Origin: Lineolata rhizophorae
Taxonomy: Eukaryota; Ascomycota; Dothideomycetes; Lineolatales; Lineolataceae
Direction: 5' to 3'
Assembly (NCBI GenBank): GCA_010093515.1
Contig: MU001690.1
Location: 235,916-299,915, forward strand
DNA: 64,000 nt
The translations under genes were made by a program, and so were the position numbers. The first letter of the stretch is position 1; each line of letters starts with the position of its first letter. Positions 46,609 to 58,122 of the stretch are shown here, piece by piece. The notes beneath the pieces are model-generated. The model was given only the letters and a program-made list of their open reading frames with translations. It ran no database searches and was not told where the DNA came from.

Positions 46609-49272
46609 ATGAACTCGTCCTCCAAGCCCTCTCCACGTCCACCGCCGAAGCGCAAAAGCGCCGGCGAGCCAGCGGCTTCTGATCATGGCCGGCGCAAATG
46701 GCAGAAGATCCATGATCTTAGGAAAATCGCGGCTCAGACCACGGACAAGGCATTTGCGGGAGGCGAGATTGACGTCGACAAGTTCATCAATGCCAGAGAG
46801 TTCGAGATCAAGGCGCTGGAAACCGGATTGATCAACTCCAAGAAGGCTCTGAACACGCGCGCATTCCAAGAGGTCCCGAGAGACATGAAGAGAAGGACTG
46901 GAAGTCACAATGTCAAACGCCTTCCGAAACGCCTTCGTTCCCGAGCTACTGCTGAGGTAAGAATGCTCATCAATCCCTCTCGTGAAGCGGCTTGAGCCCG
47001 CTAACAGGACGCGAAGATGGCCGAGGACAACACTCCGACGAAAACCTCCCGAACGCGCAAGCCCAGTGGCCACCAGCGATTGCGTCTAGCAATTGCTGAG
47101 CGCCTTAGGTCGCTCAATCGAAAGTCAAAGGCCCGACTCGAAGACTCGAAGAAGCCAGTAGAAAAGCAGGGCCTTGTCATAACTCGCCAAGCACGCATCA
47201 AAACCGGGACACTGCAGGCTCCTCCGAGGGAACCATCGGAATTCAGAAGGCGCCAGAAAAACAAGACCTGGCTTCCAACTCACCTCTTTCATGCGAAGCG
47301 GGCCCATATGACACCGCCAGAAAACCCTCTATGGGGTTTCGCTATCCCCATCACACCAACTATCAAATGCCACAGGAGAACCCATAGGGTTGGCTGCACG
47401 AGAGGTGCAATCGCTTGGGATACGAGCTATATGTCCATGATTGGATTGCGCGGGGCTGAAGAAGCACTGAAAGACACGTTAAAGACTTTTGGAGTTGGCG
47501 CAGCTGATGGCGAGCGGCGGCTCTGGGGCCCACCCGGCCGAAAATGGCTGAATGGGACAAGGATATGGGAAGGCTGGTTGCAAAAGTCGGATCCTCAGTC
47601 GTCAGCAATCATTGGACCAGCAACTATCATCTGGTCTGCGTACACAGATACTGAAAACCGTGGCCAGAAGTTCAAGCGGCCAGGCAAATTGAACTTGAAT
47701 GGTCGGGAACAGAAAGGTGTATTCGTTCGAATTCATCCGTCAGCGTTCCACCAATTCTGGGAAGAATTACAATATTTCACGGCGTCACGGAAATCTGATG
47801 TTACAGTGGAAGACTTGAGATTCGAGATCGGCAGTATTGAGATAACTGGACCAGCTGCTTGCGAGGCATTGGCAGGGTCCCTGTTACCCTTGCAAGCAAA
47901 TGAAGCCGAATCAAGTTCAACAAGCAGCCCAGGAGCAATATGGGCTTCTTTCTCTTCAAGCCGATCTTTCAACAACCTGCCGACCAGAAGCTTGCTCTCA
48001 TTTAATATCCGAGACCCGAGGTTGCGCATGCCACCGCATGTGTCAAAAACTGTCCATGTACCGGATATAAATGATCGAGACTTGCACTTACTCTCGCAGT
48101 GGCCACTGGATAACATGCAGCTTTCTCATGATATTTTTGACCGAGAAAGCCGCCAGGAATGCTCCCGCGCTCTTCCAAGCCAGAAATCAATCAACCGACG
48201 AAAGAGTCAGGCCAAGCCTGGGTCATATCCAGAATCGCTACCAACAGATCCTAAGATACCTATTCTTATTTATGGAGACAGGAAACCCGGGCAATCACTG
48301 CTATGGACAATACTTTTGCCGTGGAGTTGTGTGAGACCTGTTTGGTATTCAATAATGGCCCAGCCACTATCAACAGGTGGCACTTCCTTTTTTGGCGGGC
48401 TGTTTGAAAAGAGGCAAATTGCCTTCGAGTGTGGATCTCCGTGGTTTCCCGGCGATTTTCTTGGCACAAATGCAGGGAGGGTCTGGTCTGAATGGGATGC
48501 TCAGGAGAGGAAGCAAGAGCCTCACAATCGATCCAAGGCATACAGAAAGCTACCAAAGAAAGAGAATATCAATTCTGCCAACAGAAAATCCACTTGTTCT
48601 GGGTGGGGCTGCGACTGGGAACAATTACTGCGCTGTCTTGGTGTTTGGAAAGGTCTGACTTCGTACGAAATCCCTCACGTTCATGCATGTTGGCTAATAT
48701 TCCCTAGGGACGAACTCACTCCCGTGCCAAATACCACACGATTCTTTATCTAACAAAAGCCTTTCAGCATTGCCCTCCATATCTCGTTTCCTAGACAACG
48801 CTTTAGTTGCTGTGAAGGTATTTCCCGTGGCCAAGGGGATCCCGGTAATCGGCGCTCGAATCTACCGACTCGCCAATGCAGAGGAATATATCAAAGAACG
48901 CGGGCCAAACGCAAAGAAGGTTCGTTGTCTCCTTTCACGTTCGCACGCTGTCAACTAAGGGAATTTTGGATGATGCAGGTTTCCGGCCGATCGAGAAGCT
49001 CGATTGTGAACGATAACGGCCTAATTGAAACAAACGCCTTACAGGATGTTGATTGGATTGGCTTCATCACTTCTGGCGGGTTCAACCTCAAAGAAGGCAT
49101 GGGAATGGGAATCGGAAACGTATTGCTTTGGAGAGCTCTTTGGCAAGATGTCGACCCGGCCGATACTAAACGGACTAAACAGGGCACGACGGTGGGAGCA
49201 GTGCAAACTCATTTGATCGCCATCTGCGCTGGACCATGTTCGGCTAGGCTCGCCCGATGGGAATTCGTCTGA
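46609..49272 (+). CDS. POP1: RNase P/RNase MRP protein subunit Pop1
   Basis: Largest protein of RNase P and RNase MRP, needed for tRNA 5' end and rRNA processing in the nucleus and nucleolus. Four exons: 46609-46956, 47008-48652, 48708-48919 and 48979-49272 (832 residues); introns 51, 55 and 59 bp. The POP1 domain fills the first half: FINAREFEIKALE, GSHNVKRLPKRLRSRA, TWLPTHLFHAKRAHM and THRVGCTRGAIAWD. The POPLD domain follows: PWSCVRPVWYSIMAQPLSTGG and RQIAFECGSPWFPGDF. Intron 2 restores WKGTNSLPCQI and the end reads GFITSGGFNLKEG then RLARWEFV, as in other Pop1 proteins. The second-intron donor is GTCTGA, weak but the only one keeping the frame. A partly Gly/Ser region near 400 is fungal-specific. 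Confidence 0.9.
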
Positions 49273-49649
49273 TCACAACATTTCTATTGGCGAGGATGGT
49301 GAATCCATAATAACCATATCTCTTACAAAAGAAAGTAAAAGTAGTGTCAATTGATGCGACGAATTAGGAGTGGTTGCGGGCGTGGTTGCTTGGCTGCAAC
49401 CCCGCGATGACCGGCTTCGGAGCCCCACCTTGGCTCCTAGGTGCAGTTCTGCGGTGCAAGGTACTAGAGTAATAGCTTTCAAAGCATGCTGATGCTTACA
49501 ACACGATCCATCATCGACTTTAAGCCTGAGATCTATGATCACCGCGAGCATTAATTTTCAAGGTGATATAGCCCGGTTAGGACGCCATTGAAGCGTGAAC
49601 TTTGCTTCCCAACGCCATTGAACACCCGCAGTTGAGGAGGCAAGCGACC
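49273..49649. other. Intergenic space POP1 / SHB17
   Basis: 377 bp between tandem genes. A short GC-rich self-complementary patch occurs near 49,370-49,450, but I could not assign an RNA gene. Confidence 0.4.
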
Positions 49650-50688
49650 ATGACGACGCCTCGCGTTTTCGTCGTCCGCCACGGCGAGACTGAGTGGTCA
49701 CTCAACGGTCGCCATACAGGCACAACAGACATACCACTTACCGCCAATGGGGAGAAAAGAGTTCGCGCAACTGGCAAGGCACTTGTTGGAGATGACCGAC
49801 TCATCAATCCTCGAAAATTAGCTCACATGTACGTAGAGCTTTAAATCCCCCTCTTGACACCTTCCCGCATTCTGCAATCGACTTGGGCGTTCCCTTGTAT
49901 GCCAGAACGCTACTCGCGGCTCCGATGCTAAGGGGATCGATTGGTAATATAGTTACGTTTCCCCTCGAAAACGCGCTCAACGCACACTCGAATTGCTAGA
50001 CGTTGGTTGTAAGGACAAGCTACCGTGGAATCAGTCGGCCGCCGAACCGGAAAACGTGCGAACCAACGCGAAAGTAGAAATCGAGAACGACGTCCGAGAA
50101 TGGGACTACGGCGACTATGAAGGCTTGACGAGCAAGACGATACGCGAGAATCGGGCCGCTGCGGGGTTAGGGCCTTGGGATATTTGGCGTGATGGGTGCC
50201 CCGGCGGAGAGTGAGCACACATGGGCGACATACGCTTCTTTTATCGAGCTTCGGGCGACTGACTTTCTGTCTGCCATTGTCCAGATCTCCGATAGACGTG
50301 ACGAATCGACTCGACCGAATCATTCGCGACATTCGAACGCGGTTCCATGAGGCTGCGATTGGGAAACCAAAGCACGGAGGACCTTGTGATGTGCTCGTAG
50401 TAGCACACGGCCATATTCTTCGAGCTTTTGCAGCACGTTGGGTCGGAAGGAGCATTCACGACAACCCCGCACTGATCCTTGAGGCGGGTGGCGTAGGAAC
50501 TCTTAGGTGAGTAAAGAGACGCCTCGGGCCGTCAAAAGCCGTAAACGTCTAGAAGCGCTACTTTATACGCCTAGAGTTTCAGAATATCTGACGAAGTCAT
50601 TCTATCGTGCAGCTATGAGCATCATAGTATTGACGAGCCAGCTATCTTGCTAGGCGGCGCGTTCACCGTCCCGGAGACTACGCTGTAA
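49650..50688 (+). CDS. SHB17: Sedoheptulose-1,7-bisphosphatase-like histidine phosphatase
   Basis: Histidine phosphatase superfamily; yeast Shb17 hydrolyses sedoheptulose 1,7-bisphosphate to feed ribose synthesis (riboneogenesis). Four exons: 49650-49828, 49953-50210, 50285-50506 and 50613-50688 (244 residues); introns 124, 74 and 106 bp, longer than usual here. The catalytic RHG triad is at 10-12 (VVRHGETEWSLNGRHTG, phospho-His H11). YVSPRKRAQRTLELL, REWDYGDYEGL, CPGGESPIDV and VVAHGHILRAFAARW (second catalytic His) follow in order, all diagnostic of the Shb17 subgroup rather than of glycolytic phosphoglycerate mutase. Length fits the family (about 270). It converges with the ankyrin/BTB gene. 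Confidence 0.87.
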
Positions 50689-51003
50689 GTGCGTTGGACA
50701 CGGCAGCCCCTTTGCTAGTTCAGCTGCACGAATCTATGCGCAATTTCAAAGAGCATATGCCTACTGCACGCCATCTTGGTTTTGGTACGAATGTATCTAG
50801 GGCGGCGACCTCTAGCTGGTGTATATTTAAGATGGTCTATAGGCTCTAGATATCATGGTATTTATTGCCATTCTATTTTAGAAATATGAAGTATGTTCCT
50901 CTACCATGTGGCCGATACAGTGATCGCTATATTACTAGACGATGCAATACCGAGTGCTTTCAAGAACGAACGAGCCAAATCCAACATGGCTGTCTTCCGC
51001 CGT
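50689..51003. other. Convergent intergenic space SHB17 / ankyrin-BTB
   Basis: 315 bp between converging stops, AT-rich at 50,820-50,890. No gene. Confidence 0.45.
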
Positions 51004-53052
51004 CTAAGCCTCCAACTTTAATCTATCCAAAAGGTCGTCAATCTTTCGCAGCAAAATTTGGTAGTTTATTGCGTCCTGGGTAAATTCGTCGCCGGCGGCC
51101 TCGCCATCCAAAGTGCGCACTGCGCCAGGCAATAATCGACCGTCCACTTCAGGGGCATAAATTTGTTGTGTCTCTGCCGCAGCATCGTCGGATGCGTCTT
51201 CCTCTGGAGCCGGGGTTGCTTGTTCAGCAGATGATACTGTCTCATCCATCATCTCATCGAGTCCCGAGTCTTCGAATCTCAAACGGAAGCGTTCTGAAAG
51301 GTAGTATCGAATGCTGAAGATGTCGGCGGTCGTTAGAATGCTGTGTCCTTGGGAACAGCTTGGATCAAATGGTAGGTAGCACTTACTCATCAATCAGTTC
51401 AACAGTGTCTGTTTCTTGTCGATGCTGAATCCGTCCTGCACTTTCCGCCACCAACTCCTCAAATTCTTCTTCGTCAATGAAGCGTTCCATTCTTTGGGCA
51501 ATGTATCTAGCCCCAAATTCTTCTAGACGATGTACTCGCGTTGCCCAGCCAGCTCGAACGATATCATAGATGTTTATCACGTCGTCCGAGTCAGTAACAC
51601 CGCGCGGATTCGTCGCTTCGGTTGTTGAGGCATTCCCGTATCCTAATGTGCTGATCACAGTGGCCGCTTTGACCTTTAATTTGTCAATGAAGAGCAGATC
51701 GGCTGCGAAAAGTACGTCGGTAGCAATCTCGAGAGAGAAGTCTGCCTTCTCAGCGTACAAAAAGGAGAGAACAATTTCAAGGACTTCTGGACTGCAGGCG
51801 ACCTTGATAACATGTAAATAGTCCGAATCTTGAGCCTCTCGGAAAGCAGAAGAAAACATGGCCAGAAAATATTCAGACCGAATAAGCATCGCACGATGCG
51901 CAGGGAAAAGCACGCTTTTTCGACTCGAGCCGGAGAATTGCCGTATATCTTCTTGTGACACTTTGGTGTTCGCAATTTCCGTGGCGCTATTAGCTGGAGC
52001 TGATGCTCTATCGCCCCCGTTTAGATCAGACGTATTCTGAGGTGGTACGTGCTCTTCTTCGTCAGCCTGGAGTAGAACGTCTGCAAACACGGAATTTTCG
52101 CGATTCCATCGTACTTTCGGCGCTTGCCCGCGGTTCACTCTAATCTTGTTCGCAATTACGTTTTCCCGGAACCAGGCTTCAAGTTGGTTTTGTCCTCTTT
52201 CCAGCTCTTCCTCCCTCTTTTGACGAGCGACGCGCCGATCAACGCTATCGAGAGTGTTCTCAAAAAGGTTTTCAATTTCTAAGAGGCGCTCAACACGAGC
52301 GAGGCCGTTCAGGAAATCTTCTTCGTTTTCCGAAGGGCTTTGAAACCTCTGAACGTCTTCAAAATAAAGATACTCTACTGCGGCCTTGAGCGGTTGGGGA
52401 GGGACCGCATCTGAAAGTCTGAGAGAACATAGAGAGCTAGAGGTGGCCAGTTTCCTTGCGAAATACGGGGAGCGTGCTGCCAAGACAAATTTGTGGGCCT
52501 GGATTGACTCTGATACTGAGACCAGGACGACGTCCGACGTCTGGGGAAAATTGCGCGTCAACAAGGCAGAAATATGCGCGGCGAGCGGCTGGACAGAGTG
52601 GGTCGCCTTGGAATAGTCGTAGGACAGCAACAAATTTCGAAGGCGATCCGTTAGAGCATTGTAGAGACACCGCTCTCCTTGAAAGGTGTCACGCTCACAC
52701 TGTGCCCCAGACTCGAGGAGGAGCTGGGCTACTTCGAATTGGCCACAAAGGCTTGCCTTCACATTATAAGATTAGCAAAAGCTAAGCCGGAGAACAAGGA
52801 GGCAGAACGGTAGCACAACTAAGTCCTTACCAAAATCAATGGCGTGTAGTCAAACCTGTCTCGAGCGTTGATGTTGACGCCTGCCGAGATCTTCTCCTGG
52901 ATGAGCTTGAGGTCCCCGCGCCGACACGCTTCGCAGAGCACTTCAAAATCCGGTGAGACATCAAGGGGATTTTCCTCTTTCAGCCTGCCGGCTTTGATTT
53001 CTTGGTTCTCCGCGTGAAGGGCAGCTTCAATTTCGTGCTTCTTGCGCACCAT
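51004..53052 (-). CDS. Ankyrin-repeat and double BTB/POZ protein
   Basis: Probable adaptor, perhaps for a cullin-3 ubiquitin ligase, by analogy with ABTB1-type proteins; this role is inferred. Three exons: 53052-52831, 52756-51387 and 51313-51004 (633 residues); introns 74 and 73 bp. Residues about 35-105 carry two ankyrin repeats (FEVLCEACRRGDLKLIQEKISAGVN, then ASLCGQFEVAQLLLESGA across intron 1). A first BTB domain follows near 135-220 (SDVVLVSVSESIQAHKFVLAARSPYF), then a charged stretch with a possible coiled coil. A second BTB, near 290-410, has FPAHRAMLIRSEYFLAMFSSAF. The C-terminus is acidic and ends in a short helix. The order ankyrin-BTB-BTB is that of ABTB1. It shares a 357-bp divergent promoter with the NIMA kinase. 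Confidence 0.83.
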
Positions 53053-53409
53053 GATAGTGACTTGGGATTAGACAGTGTGAGGAGCGGAGGAGTGCCGATT
53101 TTGCATCCTTGATGACGCCAAACTGCCCGGCATCGCTGCTGATGCATAACGCCACATTCTATGGTGGCGATGTGGCGGTGCGAACCCCACCGTGGCCGCC
53201 ACAACACCACGTGATGCTGGTCTTTGCCTGGCGGCCAGCCAGCCAAGCGCCGCACGGACGCACGGTTGCTAGGCGAGACCCTCTTTGTTTTCCACCAGCG
53301 TAAACATCGCATCCCAGTCGTTCCCGCCCTGCCACATTATCACTGCTGCAAGCAATATTGCAATAGCCCGCCCACCTCTGCCCTTCGCTCAACTTCAAAG
53401 CTCATCAAC
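53053..53409. promoter_or_regulatory. Divergent promoter ankyrin-BTB / NIMA kinase
   Basis: 357 bp between two start codons. No TATA box; a TTGCAATAG string and CCACC-type strings are visible, none assigned to a factor. Confidence 0.4.
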
Positions 53410-55863
53410 ATGTCTGAGGATGACCGATATGAAGTATTGGAGAAGATAGGTATCGTACTCGTTCTTCCTCGTCATTGACTCTAGTTCCTTCCTAATCGCA
53501 GCTTTAGGCCACGGGTCGTTTGGTGTCATTCGCAAGGTTCGGCGCAAGGCGGACGGCCAGGTAAGCAGTTCTCCCATTGTTTATTGAAAAGCATTGCATG
53601 CCTAAGGCGATTCTAGATCCTATGCCGCAAGGAAATCAGCTATCAACGGATGTCGCAAAAGGAACGCGAACAACTTCAAGCGGAGCTATCGATCCTGAAA
53701 GAGTTGCGTCATCCTAACATCGTTGCTTACTATGAGCGGGAACATCTCAAGGCGTCGCAAGACCTGCATCTGTACATGGAGTATTGCGGCAATGGAGACC
53801 TAGGCCGTGTCATCAAGAACTTGAAGGCCAAGAATCTATACGCCGACGAAGAATTCGTTTGGTCCGTTTTCTCCCAGCTGGTCACCGCCTTGTATAGGTG
53901 CCATAATGGGGAAAATCCACCGGAAGCTGGTCCGCTTGTGATGGGTCTGGGAAATCATGCACACCCAGAGAAGGCCAAACAGCAACAGTTCATGATTCTT
54001 CATCGGGACTTGAAACCAGAAAATGGTACGCTGGACAACTCCTAATGCACGTGCATATCTATCGGCGTTGCTGACCCTAGAATAGTTTTCTTGGATGCGG
54101 ACAACTCCGTTAGGCTTGGTGATTTTGGCCTTTCGAAGATCCTTCAATCTCATGACTTTGCCTCCACCTATGTTGGGACTCCGTTCTACATGTCGCCAGA
54201 ACTTTGTGCCGGTGAAATGTACACTCTCTATTCTGACATTTGGTCACTCGGCTGTATCATCTATGAGCTCTGTGCCAAGGAACCTCCTTTCAACGCAAAG
54301 ACTCACATGGACCTTGTCCATAAAATTAAGTCCGGGAGGACGGCTCCGTTGCCATCGGTATATTCCGCGGAGCTCCAGAAGGTCGTGACGAGCTGCTTGA
54401 GGGTTAACCCCAACATGAGACCAGATACCGCTCAGCTGCTTAACCTTCCTGTCGTCAAATTGATGAGAAAGGAGCAAGAAGTTGTGACGCTTGGCCAACA
54501 GCTACGGAAGGAAAAGGAACTTGTGTCGAAGTCATTGAAGGACTTGAACGATAAAACCATTCGGCTCGAATCTGAGAGGGAGTCCATGCGGGTTGAAATC
54601 GATGCTATGCTAAGGAGGGAGTGGGAAGTCAAAGCTCGACTTGAGATTGATCGCCAAGTTGCTATGGAGTTGGATCGACTGAGAAGGACATTCGATACCG
54701 AGGTCGATAGGCGAGTAAGCGAGACTGTAGAAGTTGAACGCCGCCGTGTCTCGTCACTTTCTATCGAAAATTACGGACCGATAGTCGAGGAGGATCCATC
54801 AAGGCCATCCGCTCCAGTTGCCGAAGGTCATCTCGCTCATGTATCAACGAGCACATCTGGGGAGCCGTCGGACTTCCCGAGTGCGACGGACATCTCTTCT
54901 CTGTCAATTGAGTCTCCTAAGGCGAACGACAAGCTGCTGAAGCGAAGCCACCGGACTCCGTTCGCACGCGCTCAAACCACGTATGTGGCTTCCCCAATGG
55001 ATGTCCAGATGGCCGACCCGTCTCCAATGTCTATTGCTTCCTTATCTCTGTCCCCGAGGAGGAATGGCAGTGGTAGTCAAAAGAATGCTACGCAGCCTCG
55101 CCCGGCTCGCAATATTTTTGTTGCAGCCGCAACCGGCGGGATCGCCGGAAAGGAGAAGTGGGAGCCGACGAATGCGTCTTCTTTTCCTTCTCCGGAGCCT
55201 CGATCCCCGTCCTCGGATATTGATGGTGTCGACGATGATGACGATGACGGTTTCCCCGTAGTGCCCTCGCCGACGCGTGCGAAATCGAACTGCGGCAACG
55301 ACCCATTTAAGGCCCTCGCGCCTGGGCGCCGCCCTGGTGTTCTTCGACAGAAAACTGCTCCTGCTCAGCGATTTGCTTCGGCTCCCAATTTCGGCGCCCC
55401 ACTTTCCAGCAAGCCGCAATCGCGCCCCCCGACCAACAGTGGCGTTCCGGTTATTACCACAAGCCCTACTAGGGGCGCGAAGTCGGCAGCACCGGCCCCG
55501 GCAAGGAGCCCTAGTAGGAGGAAGTCAAAGCTTCCCGGTGCTAATGAGAAGGGTTCCCCGACCAAAAAACCTGGTTCGAGGGAGTTGCCGTACGCCAACT
55601 GCAACAAGGAGGACAAGAATAGTGGTTTAAAGAGCAAGAAAGGCAACGAAGACATGTTCCGGGCTGCACTCCGTAATAACATTCAGGGCAGAACTCTCGT
55701 AGAACTTGCGCAAGGGAGAGCGGCCGACAAGCACGTTGACAATGATGGCATTGTAATGGTCAAAGGTATCACAGACAAGGACGAAGTGGCTGTTTGGGAC
55801 CCCGAAGTGGACGAAATGCCAAGCCCGTTTCTCGTGCGAGGCGCGAAGGGAGTTAGAGCCTGA
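53410..55863 (+). CDS. nimA: NIMA-family mitotic serine/threonine kinase
   Basis: G2/M kinase of the NIMA/Nek2 family, acting in the nucleus and at spindle pole bodies. Four exons: 53410-53449, 53508-53560, 53617-54025 and 54086-55863 (759 residues); introns 58, 56 and 60 bp. The kinase domain spans about 8-300: GHGSFGVIRKV glycine loop, CRKEI lysine, a family-typical insert before the catalytic loop, LHRDLKPEN, GDFGLSK and YVGTPFYMSPE. A coiled coil rich in Glu/Arg/Leu follows (about 315-410), as in NIMA. The rest is Ser/Pro-rich and disordered, with the conserved RTPFARAQ and an acidic run of Asp near 550. Intron 1 acceptor was set at GCTTTAG to give IGHGSFG. Ortholog assignment rests on the kinase plus the coiled coil and the RTPFARA motif. 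Confidence 0.9.
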
Positions 55864-56789
55864 GTTCATGATCATAGCATTGCATGCTCTAAGGCTGGCG
55901 TTTCTTACCTTGAGTTGGAAAATAGGAAGGTAGGGGATGTCCCTTGGAACCGGACTGGCGTATGGCGTAAGGCGATGGGAGGAGGACCGTGTTGGGTGTA
56001 CTGTACGAGTAAGACACTATTGGGTGCTGTTGCCTTGGCGCGGCGCTTGGTAATGTCCGCCGATACTGTCATTTATTGAGCTCACCTTCAAAACAGAAAA
56101 ATGCCTGTAATGTGGATCGTGGAGTGGCACTACTCGTATTCGAACCTCTGAGGACAGCCAAAGTTCGGCGCAGTATCCTAAAACCTGCCTCCCACTCAGA
56201 CTGTAATTGCACTGTTGCCAATAAATACCTGCTGTTCGGAAAGCAAAGATACAAGTACATGGAGATGTGCTGGCGGGTATTACATGAAGCAGCATTTGTT
56301 TCTGGGTTCAAATATGGATTATCATATTTTATTACCTGTAAAAACACCTTTCTGGACACCGTATAATCCAGGAAGCCGAGCAGCTCGTTCCTTTGAGTTA
56401 TAGACAGGCACACAGGATGAGGAAGCTGTCACGCACAGCCACGCACGTGCCGTTGGGTAGGTGGTGCCTACCAGGCTTGGCAGGGCACTTCACTTACATA
56501 CATAGCAGCCCGGCCGGGGGCTCCCGAATCGCTTAGTAAGATATTTGCAGCCGCGGTCGCATGGCCGGGGCATGGAATAAACATTGACTGTCAACCTCGA
56601 CTTCCATCGACAAGCCACGTTTGCGAACTCATTCCAGCCAACTCGGCGCACGTCGTCGCTTTTCGCGTCTCGTGGGGCTTTGCTTCTTTCGGTCGCAGCT
56701 TTAGCATTAGCGACCTAAACTGCTACCTCCCGCTCAGGTAGACCTGGTCCTGTTTGTCGTCGTTCTACAAGGCGCTAGAAGAGGCTGCT
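55864..56789. other. Intergenic space NIMA / NUP53
   Basis: 926 bp between tandem genes. Frames at 56,069-56,413 on both strands show no family. GGTAGGTGGTGCCTACC, an inverted repeat, is at about 56,457-56,473. Confidence 0.4.
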
Positions 56790-58122
56790 ATGAATTCGAT
56801 GCGCGGCGGCATGCAGGTGCATGCCGTGCCAGAATCTGAGCGCGCATTCGATCCTTCCTCTGGCCGCCAGCTGCCCTGGGGCTATCAATATGCCGAGTGA
56901 GTTTGTACCTTCATCGTTGCGCGCAACACATATCTTGGTTATGGCTGACCACACCTCGTCCACCAGCTCCGATCTAAACCAGCGTCCGGCTCCAGAAGAG
57001 AAGGGCCCGTTTGGGAAATCTCGTCGCCGTAACATATCTCGGAGCAAGACAGTCACCCCCGCTCGCAAGGAAGACCAAGCGCGCTTGGATAATATCAGAG
57101 CTGTCGACGACATCTTTACTGCACTCAAAACCGACGCGCGGGCACAAGAAAAATCGCGTGAGCGTAGTACAGGCCTACAGAATACGGCGCATACCCTTCA
57201 GCAGGCGGCTGGATCAGCTACGACAGGGCAGATCAGCAAAGCAAACGAGCCTACGGAAGTGATGCTGTATGGATTTGGGAGCGACGTTCAGTACGCGGCC
57301 ATCGACTATTACGAGAGGGTCTCCGGTGGTATCATATATGAGGATTACGACCGACATCCACCTCATTCTAAGTACAATTCGACGTTGAGCCTAAGCCGAC
57401 TTGCAAACCAGGGGAGCCTGTCGCAGGCTGCTTTGCGAAAAAAGAATCAATACGTTGGCGGTGACCATTGGATAAAAATCACTTTTGACTCCGCTGAAGC
57501 CGCCGACCGGGCTTGCCACTATTCGCCTCGTGCCATTCACGGCTATACGGTCTACGCCGAACGATACCGAGGTGTTGGGCCAAATGCCGATGTTGCGATC
57601 CCTGCTTCCCAGAGAGGACTCCCTTCCCAGACAGCGTCACCTTCGCACCAGTCGTCTAGCACCTTACCTGCCACAACAACTCTTTCGCCCTCGTCTGATA
57701 CGGCATCGTCCGCTACGGCGGCTGGCGCCCCCCAGCACGGAGCTGCTGGTGACGGCCAGCTGCGGAATCGCCAGAACACGGCGGCAGCCCCACAAGGCAA
57801 CGAACCAGCAGCAGCCGGTGCTCGCGGAGAGGAAGAGCGACGAGAAGCTCGGCCTCTTAGGATTGCGGGCGCGAAGCGTGCGGTGCTTTTGCCCGCCGAG
57901 GAAGCCCTTCTTCCGGTCGGTTCTCGTTGGCAGAGGACGCTCGGCAACTGGCCGGTCCTGAGCTGGCTGTTCGGTAGCGGGAGAGACATCATTGGCAACC
58001 AGGTTCCGAGGAAAGAAGACGGCCAGTTTGATTGGGATAATGCAAGCTTCTACTGGCAGTTTTGGGCGTGGATAGATTCAGTACTAGGCACAAACATCTG
58101 TGGTCTCAAGGTTGAAGAATAG
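56790..58122 (+). CDS. NUP53: Nucleoporin Nup53/Nup35 (RRM_NUP35 domain)
   Basis: Inner-ring nuclear pore protein that binds Nic96/Nup155 partners and the membrane. Two exons, 56790-56896 and 56967-58122 (420 residues), with a 70-bp intron (branch GCTGAC). The N-terminus reads VHAVPESERAFDPSSGRQLPW then DSDLNQRPAPEEKGPFGKSRRR, typical of fungal Nup53. The Nup35-type RRM spans about 130-250: PTEVMLYGFGSDVQYAAIDYYE, HWIKITFDSAEAADRA and IHGYTVYAERYRGVGP. A Gln/Ala/Pro-rich linker follows. The C-terminus (FWAWIDSVLGTNICGLKVEE) is the amphipathic membrane-binding helix. A second ATG at 56,821, in the other frame, runs through the intron into exon 2 and could give a 433-residue form; I prefer the spliced form because its first exon matches the family. 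Confidence 0.82.

Noticed and set aside
46609-48753. POP1 ending at the stop after 48,750
   Set aside because: A 55-bp intron at 48,653 and another at 48,920 restore the conserved C-terminal domain, ending at 49,272.
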